Source: Sphingobium algorifonticola (GTDB lineage Bacteria > Pseudomonadota > Alphaproteobacteria > Sphingomonadales > Sphingomonadaceae). From it: a DNA stretch of 64,000 nt. Below are positions 7,293 to 16,341 of the stretch, one piece after another. How positions within the stretch are numbered: position 1 is the first letter of the stretch; every line of letters begins with the position of its first letter. The notes beneath the pieces are model-generated. The model made no database searches. It was not told where the DNA came from and saw only the letters and a list, made by a program, of their open reading frames with translations. Location of the stretch: assembly GCF_004005485.1 (NCBI RefSeq), contig NZ_RZUL01000001.1, positions 310,001 through 374,000 on the forward strand. The letters are read 5' to 3'. A program made the position numbers and the translations under genes.

Positions 7293-8446
7293 TGCATCGC
7301 ACGATGGAACAGCCCAAAGCCATGACCCGGACATCGAACCTCTTCCTGAAAGCCATCGGCGTGCTTGTCTGCCTGATCGCGGCGATCGCTTTCATGCCAC
7401 AGGCACGGGCGGAACGGATCAAGGATCTGGGCACGTTCCAGGGCGTCCGGCCGAACCAGTTGACCGGCTATGGCCTTGTGGTCGGGCTGGCCGGCACCGG
7501 CGACGATGCGATCCAATATGCGACCGAAGGCATGAAGGGCGTTGCCGCCCGCTTCGGCCTGACTTTGCCGCAGGGCGTCAACCCGGCGCTCAAGAATGCC
7601 GCCGCTGTCCTCATCACGGCGGAGCTGCCTGCCTTTTCCAAGCCCGGCCAGCGGCTTGACGTGACGGTGTCCGCACTGGGCAAGGCGAAGTCGCTGCGCG
7701 GCGGCACCCTCATCCTTTCGCCGCTGCGCGGCGCGGACGGACAGATTTACGCGATGGCGCAGGGCAATCTTGCGGTCGGCGGTCTGGGCGTCTCCGGCGC
7801 GGACGGCAGCCAGGTTTCCGTGAACGTGCCGTCGGCGGGCCGCATTCCGGGCGGTGCGACGGTCGAGCAGGCCGTCGCCACCGGCTTTGATACCGCCCCG
7901 ACGCTGACGTTCAACTTGGCCGAAGCGGACCTTACCACCGCGCTGCGCGTCGCGGACGGCATCAACCGGGCGTTCGGCGATCGCCGCGCGCGCGCCATGG
8001 ATGCCGTGTCGGTCACCATCGACGCGGCGCAAGGTGCCGAAGAACGCATCCTGATGATGGGCCTCATTGAGAATATCGAAATCAAGCCTGCCGAGGCGCC
8101 GGCCCGCGTGATCGTCAACGCCCGCACCGGCACCGTCGTCATCAACGGCGCGGTGCGTATCGCCCCTGCCGCCGTCGCCCACGGCAAGCTGACCGTCAGC
8201 GTCAAGGAATCGCCCACCGTCGTGCAGCCCGCGCCTTTCAGCCAGGGCCAGACCGCCGTCGAGCAATCGAGCACGATCAACGTCGATGAAGAACGGCGGC
8301 CGGTAATAGATTTTAAAGGTGGCGCTTCGCTGGCCGATATAGTGAAGGCGGTGAACGCAATTGGCGCATCCCCGGCCGACCTGGTCGAGATATTGGGGGC
8401 GCTGAAGCAAGCGGGCGCCATGAAAGCCGAACTGGTGGTGCTGTGA
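7292..8446 (+). CDS. flgI: flagellar P-ring protein FlgI
   Basis: The protein has 384 residues and is the periplasmic P-ring subunit. A signal peptide ends at MPQARAERIKDL. The diagnostic start of the mature protein, ERIKDLGTFQGVRPNQLTGYGLVVGLAGTGD, follows. The C-terminal PADLVEILGALKQAGAMKAEL is also typical. ATG 7292 overlaps the flgH stop. ATG 7304 or 7322 are in-frame alternatives that shorten only the n-region. Its chaperone FlgA is at 655-1233. Confidence 0.96.
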   Translation: MHRTMEQPKAMTRTSNLFLKAIGVLVCLIAAIAFMPQARAERIKDLGTFQGVRPNQLTGYGLVVGLAGTGDDAIQYATEGMKGVAARFGLTLPQGVNPALKNAAAVLITAELPAFSKPGQRLDVTVSALGKAKSLRGGTLILSPLRGADGQIYAMAQGNLAVGGLGVSGADGSQVSVNVPSAGRIPGGATVEQAVATGFDTAPTLTFNLAEADLTTALRVADGINRAFGDRRARAMDAVSVTIDAAQGAEERILMMGLIENIEIKPAEAPARVIVNARTGTVVINGAVRIAPAAVAHGKLTVSVKESPTVVQPAPFSQGQTAVEQSSTINVDEERRPVIDFKGGASLADIVKAVNAIGASPADLVEILGALKQAGAMKAELVVL

Positions 8447-8784
8447 TGACGCAAATTGCCTTTCCTTCCGCCGCTTCGGGTGCAGGCCGCACAGCCGCGT
8501 CACCCGATCCCCAGGCGAAGGCACAGCTTGAAAAGACCGCCAAGGCATTCGAGGCCATTTTTCTGCGGCAGATGATTGCCACCATGCGGTCGTCCAGCCT
8601 GGGCGAAGGGCTGACCGACAATGGCGAAAGCGCGCAATTTCGCGACATGGCGGACGCACGAACGGCCGACAACATGGCCGAGACGGGCAAGTTCGGCATT
8701 GCCGAGCTCCTGGTGAAGCATCTGACGCAAACGCTGCCGACCGATCCCGCCACCAAAGCATCGCCTGACGGATCGCCCGCATGA
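8446..8784 (+). CDS. flgJ: FlgJ-type rod-binding protein, no muramidase domain
   Basis: The protein has 112 residues from ATG 8446 (TGATG overlap with flgI). GTG 8443 is possible. It contains only the rod-capping domain: KTAKAFEAIFLRQMIATMRSS, then QFRDMADARTADNMAETGKFGIAELLVKHL. The peptidoglycan hydrolase half found in E. coli FlgJ is absent, which is the normal alphaproteobacterial arrangement. A separate hydrolase would therefore be needed and is not in this window. The stop overlaps the flgK start by 4 bases. Confidence 0.88.
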   Translation: MTQIAFPSAASGAGRTAASPDPQAKAQLEKTAKAFEAIFLRQMIATMRSSSLGEGLTDNGESAQFRDMADARTADNMAETGKFGIAELLVKHLTQTLPTDPATKASPDGSPA

Positions 8785-10115
8785 GCGGCGACCTGTTCAT
8801 CATCGGCGCTTCGGGCACGAAAGCCTATCGCGCGGCGCTGAGCGCGGTTTCGGAGAATATCGCCAACGCCAATACCGCGAACTACAATCGTCGTTCGATC
8901 AGTATGCGGGAAGCCCCGTCATCGGTTTCGACCATGATGCTCTACAGTCCGCAAGTAAGCTTCAGCGGCGTCGATATCGCGCGCGTCAATCGCGCCAATG
9001 ATCCCTATCTGGATGCGACCGCGCGCCTGACCGGCACGGCCATGGGCAGCGCCAACGCACGGATGCGCTGGCTGTCGGATATCGAAACGGGGCTCGACGA
9101 CAGCGATACCGGGGTCGGCCACCTGCTGTCCGACATGTTCGGGGGTGTCGAGAAACTGGCCGCGAACCCGTCCAACGACGCGCTGCGCACCACATTGATC
9201 TACGGCATGCAGCGCGTGGTCGAGTCATTTCACCAGACCGCCAATGCGCTCGAAAACTCGCAGACCGGCATTGCCGCCGATGCCAGTGCCGACGTGCTGG
9301 CGGTCAACAACGCGCTCGACGAGCTGGCGCGGGTCAATACCAATCTGCTGCGTGCGCAGGATGGCACCGCCAACCATGCGCAGCTGCTCGACAGCCGCGA
9401 TGCGGCCATGGCGGAAGTCACCAAGCGCCTCAACGTCACCGTCAGCTTTGGTACGAATGGCACTGTCGCGCTCGATTATGCCGGACAGACGATCGTTTCG
9501 GGCGGTGACCCGATGAGCTTTGCCGTCACGCAGAACAGCGATGGAACGCTGGCTTTGGCGCTGGAAGGGAGCGCGGTCGCCGCGCCCGCCAACGGATCAC
9601 TGGGCGGCCTGTTCCAGAGCGGCACGATCGCACGCGATCGTCTCGCCGCGCTCGATACGCTGGCGGTGCAGTTCGCGACCGACATGAACGCCTGGCACGC
9701 GCAGGGCACCACCGACGCCGGCAATCCGGGCGGCGCCCTGTTCACCGTGGGCACCACCGCCGCCAGCCTGACCCTGGCGATCAGCAGCAATGCCGATGTC
9801 GCGACGCGATCGGCCGACGGACGGCTGAACGGCAATCTGCTCAACATCAGCTCGGTGCGCGGCACCGGCGGGGTGGAACAGGGCTGGACCGCGCTTATCG
9901 CGACCAACGCCAATCTGCTCAACGCCACCAAGGCGGAGTTCACGGCCGCGGAAAACCGCGACGAACAGGCGCGCGCCGCGCGTGAGAATGTCAGCGGCGT
10001 CGATCTCGATGCCGAGGCGGCCGATCTGCTGCGTATCCAGCAGGCCTATTCGGGCTGTGCGAAGATCATTCAGGTCGCGCGGGAAACCATCGACGCCATT
10101 CTTTCCATCATCTGA
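8781..10115 (+). CDS. flgK: flagellar hook-associated protein 1 FlgK
   Basis: The protein has 444 residues, a short FlgK (the E. coli form is about 547). The N-terminal SGTKAYRAALSAVSENIANANTANYNRRSI is the FlgK D0 signature. The C-terminal VSGVDLDAEAADLLRIQQAYSGCAKIIQVARETIDAIL is equally typical. FlgK forms the first hook-filament junction ring. It is coupled to flgJ (ATGA) and followed 15 bp later by flgL. Confidence 0.95.
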   Translation: MSGDLFIIGASGTKAYRAALSAVSENIANANTANYNRRSISMREAPSSVSTMMLYSPQVSFSGVDIARVNRANDPYLDATARLTGTAMGSANARMRWLSDIETGLDDSDTGVGHLLSDMFGGVEKLAANPSNDALRTTLIYGMQRVVESFHQTANALENSQTGIAADASADVLAVNNALDELARVNTNLLRAQDGTANHAQLLDSRDAAMAEVTKRLNVTVSFGTNGTVALDYAGQTIVSGGDPMSFAVTQNSDGTLALALEGSAVAAPANGSLGGLFQSGTIARDRLAALDTLAVQFATDMNAWHAQGTTDAGNPGGALFTVGTTAASLTLAISSNADVATRSADGRLNGNLLNISSVRGTGGVEQGWTALIATNANLLNATKAEFTAAENRDEQARAARENVSGVDLDAEAADLLRIQQAYSGCAKIIQVARETIDAILSII

Positions 10116-10130
10116 TAAGGAATAGTCCCC

Positions 10131-10970
10131 ATGGTCGCCATCACCGCCCAGACGCTGGCCGATGAAATCCGGCGCCAGAAGGCGCTGTCGCAAAGCATCG
10201 CCGCCGACCAGACCGCCGTGTCCACGGGCATCCGCCTGACGAAAGCGTCACAGGACCCGCTTGCCTGGGTGCAGGTGTCCGATCTTGCCCGGCAGCAGGC
10301 ACAGCAGGCGGCATGGACGACCAACGTCGGCTATGCGCAGGGTCGCGCCGCCAAGGCCGATTCGAACCTTGAGGAAATGAACAGCCTGTTTTCACGGGCG
10401 CAGGAACTGATGATCCAGGCATCGACCGCCTCGCTCGACGTGTCGGGCCGCGCGGCGATCACGACCGAGCTGGAAAACATCCGCATCGTCGTGAGCGAAC
10501 TGGTCAACGAAACCGATTTTCAGGGGACGCCGGTGTTCGACGACGGCCAGGCGACCGCCATCCCGGTGTCGCGCGGCATCAACCTGCAGGTCGTGGCCAC
10601 TCGGCAGCAGATATCCGAAGGTATCGACGTGTCCGGCACCGCAATGTCGCTCGACGCGATATTGGCGGCGGCGATCACCACCGTATCGACCAGCGGAAAT
10701 CCTGATGCGGCGCTGAACGGCATCCGCAAGGGGCTGGACCATATCATCAACGAACAGGCCGCGCAGGGTGTGCGCGGCGACCGGCTGGAAACCGCGAAGG
10801 ACAGGCTGGTCGATATCGACCTGACGCTGAGCGAGCGGCGCAGCGCGCTGGAATCCACCGACCTGACCGAAACGCTGGCCAATGTGCAGGCGAAGCTGAC
10901 CACCCTGGAAGCGGCGCAGGCCGTGTTCGCGAAGATCAACCAGCAGACGCTGTTCGACTTGATCCGATAA
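10131..10970 (+). CDS. flgL: flagellar hook-associated protein 3 FlgL
   Basis: The protein has 279 residues. The N-terminal D0/D1 region (STGIRLTKASQDPLAWVQVSDLA, then EEMNSLFSRAQELMIQASTASL) and the C-terminal DIDLTLSERRSALESTDLTETLANVQAKLTTLEAAQAVFAKI match the FlgL/flagellin fold. FlgL forms the second junction ring below the filament. It is the last gene of the rod/hook series. Flagellin itself is not in this window. Confidence 0.93.
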   Translation: MVAITAQTLADEIRRQKALSQSIAADQTAVSTGIRLTKASQDPLAWVQVSDLARQQAQQAAWTTNVGYAQGRAAKADSNLEEMNSLFSRAQELMIQASTASLDVSGRAAITTELENIRIVVSELVNETDFQGTPVFDDGQATAIPVSRGINLQVVATRQQISEGIDVSGTAMSLDAILAAAITTVSTSGNPDAALNGIRKGLDHIINEQAAQGVRGDRLETAKDRLVDIDLTLSERRSALESTDLTETLANVQAKLTTLEAAQAVFAKINQQTLFDLIR

Positions 10971-11128
10971 GCCTTCGCCCGACGGCAAAGCCGACGGCCA
11001 AGGGCAAATTTCACGGGCAAGGCACAATATAAAACGAACAGTCTAAACCCGACGGTAACCAAACCGTCCTTACAAGGGAGTGGCATTGCAGGGCACAGCC
11101 ACTGGAAACGCTTCACGCGGGGATCATC

Positions 11129-11992
11129 ATGTTCGCAATTATCGGCCTAGTCGTCCTCATCGTCATGGTTTTCGGTGGATTCATATTCACCGGCGGCGAC
11201 ATCGGGCCGGTGCTCCATGCCCTGCCGCACGAAATGCTCATCATCGGCGGCGCGGCCGTCGGCGCGCTCATCATCGGCAACAGCGGCGCGGACCTGAAGG
11301 CGCTGGGTGGCGGCCTTGCCAAGGTGTTCAAGGGCCCTGCCTACAAGAAGCAGGATTTTCTCGACTGCATCTTCCTGGTTTCCAAGCTGATGAAGATGCT
11401 GCGTGTCGAAGGGCCGGTGGCGCTCGAACCACATATCGAGGACCCCTCCTCGTCCACCGTGTTCACCGAATATCCCCGGCTGCTGAAAGACAAGACGCTG
11501 GTCCACCTGATCGCCGACACGCTGCGGCTGGTCGTCGTGTCCTCGGGCACGCTTGATCCGCATGCGGTGGAGGAGGTGATGGACAACAGCCTCAAGACGC
11601 ATCACCACGAAGCGATCAAGCCCGCCGACAATCTTCAGGGGCTGGCAGACGCCCTCCCCGCTCTCGGCATCGTCGCGGCGGTTCTGGGCGTCGTCAAGAC
11701 CATGGGGTCGATCGACCAGCCGCCCGCCATTCTGGGGGCGATGATTGGCTCCGCGCTGGTCGGCACCTTTCTGGGCGTGTTGCTCGCCTATGGCATGGTC
11801 GGTCCGTTCGCCAATCGCTGCCGCAGCGTGATCGAGGCGGACGGCGCCATCTATCATGTCGTCAAGCAGATCATCATCGCGTCCCTCCACGGTCACCCGC
11901 AGCCGCTGGTGATCGAGGCCGCGCGGTCCAGCCTCAGCCACGCCAACCAGCCGGCCTTCGCCGAAGTATTCGACGGCATGCGGGGCAAATAA
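11129..11992 (+). CDS. motA: flagellar motor stator protein MotA (long, proton type)
   Basis: The protein has 287 residues with four membrane helices (about 1-22, 35-55, 165-190, 200-222) and a large cytoplasmic loop with charged residues. The conserved C-terminal pair of helices includes LPALGIVAAVLGVVKTM and GSALVGTFLGVLLAYGMVGP, the E. coli-like long MotA class. It is separated from motB by 3 bp. Transcription probably starts in the 158-bp gap after flgL, but no consensus sigma-54 or FliA site was seen there. A second, shorter MotA-like protein is encoded at 1779. Confidence 0.93.
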   Translation: MFAIIGLVVLIVMVFGGFIFTGGDIGPVLHALPHEMLIIGGAAVGALIIGNSGADLKALGGGLAKVFKGPAYKKQDFLDCIFLVSKLMKMLRVEGPVALEPHIEDPSSSTVFTEYPRLLKDKTLVHLIADTLRLVVVSSGTLDPHAVEEVMDNSLKTHHHEAIKPADNLQGLADALPALGIVAAVLGVVKTMGSIDQPPAILGAMIGSALVGTFLGVLLAYGMVGPFANRCRSVIEADGAIYHVVKQIIIASLHGHPQPLVIEAARSSLSHANQPAFAEVFDGMRGK

Positions 11993-11995
11993 GCC

Positions 11996-13036
11996 ATGGC
12001 GGGGGACAGCAAGAGCAAGCGCGGGAACGAGCCGGAACCGCGGCCGATCATCGTCAAGAAAATCATCGTGGAGGCGCATGGCGGCCATCACGGCGGCGCC
12101 TGGAAAGTCGCCTATGCCGATTTCGTGACCGCGATGATGGCGTTCTTCCTGCTGATGTGGCTGCTCGGCGCGACGACCGAAAAGCAGCGCAAGGGTCTTG
12201 CCGACTATTTCACGCCAACCATGGTCATGATGAAATCGGGCAGCGCGGGGGCGACCGGCCTGCTCGGCGGCGACAGCATTACCGGCAAGGAAAATTACCC
12301 GACGACCGGCGGCCAGGGCAATATGGCCATCACCATCCCGCGCGACGCTTCAGGCACGAAGGACGAAGGCGGGCGGATGAAGAAGGCCGCCGACCGCCAG
12401 CAGTTTGAAAAGATCAAGGCCACGCTGGAAGCGCGGATGGCCGCCGACAAGGCGATGGCGAAGCTGCGCAAGAACATCCGCTTCACCGAAACCCGCGAAG
12501 GGCTGCGCATCGACGTGATCGACGAGGCGGATTTCGCGATGTTCGCCATGGCGACCGACCGGCTGCTGCCCAATGCGCGGGCGCTGATCGCCGAAGTGGC
12601 CAAGGCGTTGCAGGGGCTGCCGAACGATATCATCGTGCGCGGCCATACCGATGGCCTGCCCTATGCCGCAGGCCGCACGATGAACAACTGGCTGCTTTCC
12701 TCCGCCAGAGCCGAAGCGACGCGCAAGGCACTGGCCGATTCGGGGATCGGCAACAGCCGCTTCGCCAAGATCGAGGGCGTCGCCGACCGCGATCCCTATG
12801 TCGCGAAGGATATCTACGATCCGCGCAACCGGCGCATGTCGATCGTGCTCGCCTGGTCGAAGGGCAGCGGCGAGGCGGGATTCGATCAGGAAACGCAGGC
12901 GGCGATCCGGGAGCGGGACGATCCGCAGCGCAAGGCCACGGAACAGGCGCGCGCGCTCGATATGGGAGGCACCGGCCTGCCGCCGGGCGCAGTCGTCATC
13001 AATCCGGGCACGAAGGGCACCAAACCGGGCAAATAA
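11996..13036 (+). CDS. motB: flagellar motor stator protein MotB
   Basis: The protein has 346 residues. The single N-terminal membrane helix contains WKVAYADFVTAMMAFFLLMWLL, with the proton-binding aspartate at residue 42. A plug/linker follows, then the peptidoglycan-binding OmpA domain (about residues 190-300), where NDIIVRGHTDGLPYA, NNWLLSSARAEATRKAL and DPRNRRMSIVL are typical. A glycine/proline-rich tail of about 40 residues ends the protein. MotAB forms the stator that converts the proton gradient into rotation. Confidence 0.95.
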   Translation: MAGDSKSKRGNEPEPRPIIVKKIIVEAHGGHHGGAWKVAYADFVTAMMAFFLLMWLLGATTEKQRKGLADYFTPTMVMMKSGSAGATGLLGGDSITGKENYPTTGGQGNMAITIPRDASGTKDEGGRMKKAADRQQFEKIKATLEARMAADKAMAKLRKNIRFTETREGLRIDVIDEADFAMFAMATDRLLPNARALIAEVAKALQGLPNDIIVRGHTDGLPYAAGRTMNNWLLSSARAEATRKALADSGIGNSRFAKIEGVADRDPYVAKDIYDPRNRRMSIVLAWSKGSGEAGFDQETQAAIRERDDPQRKATEQARALDMGGTGLPPGAVVINPGTKGTKPGK

Positions 13037-13108
13037 GCCGGGCGTTCAGGACGCACCTGCACAAAACCGCCTTGCCAATTCCCCTGTCGAAACGCTAAGC
13101 GGCGAGGC

Positions 13109-13507
13109 ATGGGAATCCTCGGCAAGATCTTCACCTGGTGGAACGGCGCCACCATCGGCACCGCCCTGTGGAGCGCGCGCAACGGCACGCGCGTGGGCGA
13201 GGATCATCAGGGCAACGTCTATTTCCAGGGTGGCAAGGACGTGCATGGCCAACCCCGCCGCTGGGTGATGTACAATGGCGCGAACGACGCCAGCCGCGTC
13301 CCCGCCGAATGGCACGGCTGGCTGCACAACACTTTCGAGGCCGCACCCGAAAGTTTCCTGCCGCCCCCGCGCATCTGGGAAAAGGACTTCACGCCCAACC
13401 TGACCGGCACGCCGCAGGCCTATCGCCCGAGCGGCGCGATCGAAAAGGGCGGCAAGCGCGCCAGCGCCACCGGCGACTATGAGGCATGGACCCCCGACGC
13501 GGGGTGA
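13109..13507 (+). CDS. NADH:ubiquinone oxidoreductase NDUFA12-family subunit
   Basis: The protein has 132 residues. It matches the NDUFA12/B17.2 accessory subunit of complex I, found in alphaproteobacteria and mitochondria. Characteristic segments are GTALWSARNGTRVGEDHQGNVYF, RRWVMYNG and VPAEWHGWLHNTF, followed by the acidic/proline-rich end. In bacteria this small protein is usually encoded away from the nuo operon, as here. The neighbours are unrelated housekeeping genes. There is no signal or membrane segment, consistent with a matrix-side peripheral subunit. Confidence 0.92.
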   Translation: MGILGKIFTWWNGATIGTALWSARNGTRVGEDHQGNVYFQGGKDVHGQPRRWVMYNGANDASRVPAEWHGWLHNTFEAAPESFLPPPRIWEKDFTPNLTGTPQAYRPSGAIEKGGKRASATGDYEAWTPDAG

Positions 13508-13593
13508 GGGGCAATACGCGCTTACTGCGGCCATCGTCATTCTGACGAAGACCACAATTCATCGGCCGCACACTTGCTATTGTATCAGCATCT

Positions 13594-13729
13594 CCGTTCG
13601 CCCTGAGCTTGTCGAAGGGTTCCGCTGAGCGCAAGCGAAGCGCCTTCACTTCGTTCAGGATAGCCCCCTGCGACTGCCCGCCTGCGGCAGGCGCTCAGGA
13701 TAGCCCTTCGACAAGCTCAGGGCGAACGG
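13594..13729. repeat. 26-bp inverted repeat pair (REP-like) overlapping the end of aat
   Basis: The left arm (13594-13619) reads CCGTTCGCCCTGAGCTTGTC then GAAGGG. The right arm (13704-13729) is its exact reverse complement. The 84 bp between them repeat TCAGGATAGCCC twice. The right arm supplies the stop and last codons of aat. The core TTCGACAAGCTCAGGGCGAA is recognised as a frequent dispersed repeat of sphingomonad genomes (established from general knowledge, copy number not checked here). Confidence 0.85.
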
Positions 13730-14448
13730 CTGCTGTGCAGGGAATCTTGCCCAAGCAATTCCACCACATCGCGCCCCGTGATCTCGGCATCCGCGTCCGC
13801 GATCGGCGCGAACGCGAGCGCGCTTTCCGGTCCCGGTCCTGCGTCCAGTATCGCGCGCCCGCGCGCCATCGGCACGTCGCGGATCGCCGCGCTGAGCTGG
13901 ATCAGATAGTCGGCCTGCCGGACCTCGATGGCCCCCAGCGAGGCCAGATGCCCCGTCATGAACTGACAGTCGAGCAGCGTGAAGCCGCCGCTGCGCAAGC
14001 GTGCGACCAGCCAGCCGAGCGCCACTTTCGATGCGTCGGTGCGGCGCGAGAACATGCTTTCGCCGAAGAACGCACGGCCCAGCGCGACGCCATAGAGCCC
14101 GCCGACCAGATCGTCGCCGTCCCAGCATTCGATGCTGTGCGCGAAACCCAGGCGATGGAGATGCAGATAGGCCGTCTCGATGCTGTGGTTGATCCAGGTC
14201 GACGGACGATCGGGGGCCGATTGCGCGCACAGCGCGACCACCGCCGCGAAATGGCTGTTGGCCCGCACGGTGAAACGGTCGCGCCTGATGGTCTTGGCCA
14301 GCGACCGCGACAGGCGGAAGCCGTCGAGCGGCAAGATCGCCCGTCGTTTCGGTTCCACCCAATAGATATCCTGCGCCTCGCGGTCGTCGGACATGGGGAA
14401 AACGCCGATGGCATAGGCCTGCAGCAACAGAACGGGGTCAATCGTCAT
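13717..14448 (-). CDS. aat: leucyl/phenylalanyl-tRNA-protein transferase
   Basis: The protein has 243 residues and transfers Leu or Phe to N-terminal Arg/Lys of proteins, marking them for ClpAP (N-degron pathway, cytoplasm). The family motifs are clear: VEPKRRAILPLDGFRLSRSLAKTIRR near residue 30, VVALCAQ.APDRPSTWI, HRLGFAHSIECWDGDDLVGGLYGVALGRAFFGESMFS, and DCQFMTGHLASLGA. The last residues (SRSP) are encoded by a dispersed repeat arm, so the C-terminus has been rewritten by repeat insertion beyond the conserved domain. Confidence 0.95.
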   Translation of the reverse strand: MTIDPVLLLQAYAIGVFPMSDDREAQDIYWVEPKRRAILPLDGFRLSRSLAKTIRRDRFTVRANSHFAAVVALCAQSAPDRPSTWINHSIETAYLHLHRLGFAHSIECWDGDDLVGGLYGVALGRAFFGESMFSRRTDASKVALGWLVARLRSGGFTLLDCQFMTGHLASLGAIEVRQADYLIQLSAAIRDVPMARGRAILDAGPGPESALAFAPIADADAEITGRDVVELLGQDSLHSSRSP

Positions 14449-14629
14449 TACCCCCTCACGCTACGCGGCTTTCGCCCGGCGCGCCAACGCAATCCGCCGG
14501 ATCGGACAGCGCGGACGGCGGCACGAGGGTGGCGGCGCAACGGCGGTCCGGGGCGGGCGGCAAAAGCCTTGCCACCCTGCGCCGGTCGAGCTAAAGCGCG
14601 CGTCTTCGTCGGCACGGCGTTGTCGATAC

Positions 14630-14705
14630 AGGAGTGTAGCTCAGTTGGTAGAGCGTCGGTCTCCAAAACCGAATGCCGGGGGTTCGAGTCCCTCCACTCC
14701 TGCCA
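14630..14705 (+). tRNA. tRNA-Trp (anticodon CCA)
   Basis: A full cloverleaf can be drawn. The acceptor stem AGGAGTG (14630-14636) pairs with CACTCCT (14695-14701). The D stem is GCTC/GAGC. The anticodon stem TCGGT/ACCGA has loop CTCCAAA and anticodon CCA at 14663-14665. The T stem GGGGG/CCCTC has loop TTCGAGT. CCA is encoded at 14703-14705. tRNA-Trp directly upstream of secE-nusG is a common bacterial arrangement. Confidence 0.97.
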
Positions 14706-14857
14706 TTACTTGCGCCTTTCGGGGCGCAAGGCTATGGACGCGGAGTTTCTGGTCGCGAAGCAGCGGCCGCATCCGGGAAGCCTGAAACAGGCAAGGCCCG
14801 GAGGGCGGCCTATTGCTTCGCGATCTGTGTTGTTTTTGAATGGGTTGAGCGATTGCC

Positions 14858-15058
14858 ATGGCCAAGACATCCGTTGCGGATTTCGTCAATCAGGTGCGTG
14901 CCGAGGCGAACAAGATCGTGTGGCCGACGAGTCGGGAAACGATGATGACCACCGTGATGGTCGTCATCATGACATCGATTCTGGCGCTGTTCTTTTTCGG
15001 CATCGACACCGTTTTCGGGGCGGCGGTGAAGTGGCTGCTGGCGCTGGCGGCAGGCTGA
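14858..15058 (+). CDS. secE: preprotein translocase subunit SecE
   Basis: The protein has 66 residues, the short single-helix SecE of most bacteria. The cytoplasmic amphipathic part VNQVRAEANKIVWPTSRETM carries the conserved KIVWPTSRE motif. One membrane helix follows (about residues 29-52). It is an essential part of the SecYEG channel in the inner membrane. It lies between tRNA-Trp and nusG, as in many genomes. Confidence 0.97.
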   Translation: MAKTSVADFVNQVRAEANKIVWPTSRETMMTTVMVVIMTSILALFFFGIDTVFGAAVKWLLALAAG

Positions 15059-15108
15059 GGCAGGCTTAATGGTTACATCGCTCATACGCGGGAGTTTTGG
15101 GAAGTTTC

Positions 15109-15645
15109 ATGGCGCGCTGGTACATCATCCATGCCTATTCGGGCTTCGAGAACAAGGTCCGCGATTCGATTCTCGCCGACGCCGATCGTCTGGGCCTGTC
15201 CCAGCTGGTCGAATCGGTCGAGGTGCCGGTCGAAACCGTGACCGAGGTGCGGCGCGGCAAGAAGGTGCAGTCCGAACGCAAGTTCTTCCCCGGCTATGTG
15301 CTGGCGAAGCTGGCGATGAACGACGATGTCTATCATCTGGTCAAGAACACGCCCAAGGTTACCGGCTTCCTCGGCTCCATGGGCAAGCCGCAGGCGATCA
15401 GCGAGGCGGAAGCCGCGCGCATCCTCAACACCAAGGAGGAAGCCGCCGCGAACCCCAAGACGAAGATCACGGTCAATTACGAGATCGGCGACAGCGTCAA
15501 GGTGCTCGACGGCCCGTTCGCCAGCTTCAACGGCGTGGTCGAGGAACTGGATTTCGAAAAGAGCCGCGTAAAGGTCTCCGTCTCGATCTTCGGCCGCGCG
15601 ACGCCCGTCGAGCTGGATTTCGAACAGGTCGAACTGGCGAAGTAG
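15109..15645 (+). CDS. nusG: transcription termination/antitermination protein NusG
   Basis: The protein has 178 residues from ATG 15109, giving the usual N-terminus MARWYIIHAYSGFENKV. An in-frame TTG at 15097 is rejected. The NGN domain contains KKVQSERKFFPGYVLAKLAMND and VTGFLGSMGKPQ. The C-terminal KOW domain contains IGDSVKVLDGPFASFNGVVEELD and the RVKVSVSIFGRATPVELDFEQVE end. NusG binds RNA polymerase and Rho or S10. A repeat element separates it from rplK. Confidence 0.97.
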   Translation: MARWYIIHAYSGFENKVRDSILADADRLGLSQLVESVEVPVETVTEVRRGKKVQSERKFFPGYVLAKLAMNDDVYHLVKNTPKVTGFLGSMGKPQAISEAEAARILNTKEEAAANPKTKITVNYEIGDSVKVLDGPFASFNGVVEELDFEKSRVKVSVSIFGRATPVELDFEQVELAK

Positions 15646-15650
15646 CGTTA

Positions 15651-15808
15651 TTCCCCTCTCCTTTGGGAGAGGGCAGTGAGACTTGGCAGCTTGCTGCCTA
15701 GTCGCAACGGGAGAGGGGTTCCGCGCTATCGCGACGGGCACACCCCCTCTCCAACTACCGCTAGGCAGCACGCTGCCAAGCGTTCGTATCCTCTCCCACC
15801 GGAGAGGA
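15651..15808. repeat. complex inverted-repeat element between nusG and rplK
   Basis: The element opens with a hairpin (CCCTCTCC/GGAGAGGG). It contains 20-bp arms at 15692-15711 and 15761-15780 that are reverse complements with one mismatch (CTTGGCAGC/GCTGCC core), and it closes with another CTCTCC/GGAGAG hairpin. No coding potential was found. A related, diverged copy lies at 31221-31406. It belongs to a second class of dispersed palindromic repeats and sits where nusG and rplK are normally closely spaced. Confidence 0.75.
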
Positions 15809-15905
15809 TGCTTACACCGCGGGAGGCCGCTCTTCGGATCGGCTGCTTGACCGCTAAACTTGAACCGGATGGACTTTTGACCATCCCGCAACAGAGTGAG
15901 TAACC

Positions 15906-16337
15906 ATGGCCAAGAAGATTACGGGCTACATCAAGCTCCAGGTGCCTGCGGGCGCCGCCAATCCCTCCCCGCCGATCGGCCCTGCACTGGGTCAGCGCGG
16001 CGTCAACATCATGGAGTTCTGCAAGGGCTTCAATGCGGCGACCGGCGACGTGGAAAAGGGCACGCCCCTCCCCACCGTCATCACCGTCTATGCCGATCGC
16101 AGCTTCTCCTTCGTCACCAAGACGCCACCGGCCACCTTCCTCATCAAGAAGGCTGTTGGCCTGAAGTCGGGTTCCAAGGAACCGGGCAAGGTTGTCGCGG
16201 GCAAGATCAAGCGGTCGCAGCTTTCGGAAATCGCGCAGGTCAAGATGAAGGATCTGAACGCGAACGATATCGACGCCGCAACGAAGATCATCGAAGGCAG
16301 CGCCCGCGCAATGGGCCTCGAAGTGGTGGAGGGCTGA
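15906..16337 (+). CDS. rplK: 50S ribosomal protein L11
   Basis: The protein has 143 residues. The N-terminal domain [40 protein letters not shown] is the classic L11 sequence, including the Pro-rich thiostrepton/GTPase-centre helix. The C-terminal RNA-binding domain contains [33 protein letters not shown]. It is followed after 4 bp by rplA. Confidence 0.98.
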   Translation: MAKKITGYIKLQVPAGAANPSPPIGPALGQRGVNIMEFCKGFNAATGDVEKGTPLPTVITVYADRSFSFVTKTPPATFLIKKAVGLKSGSKEPGKVVAGKIKRSQLSEIAQVKMKDLNANDIDAATKIIEGSARAMGLEVVEG

Positions 16338-16341
16338 GATC

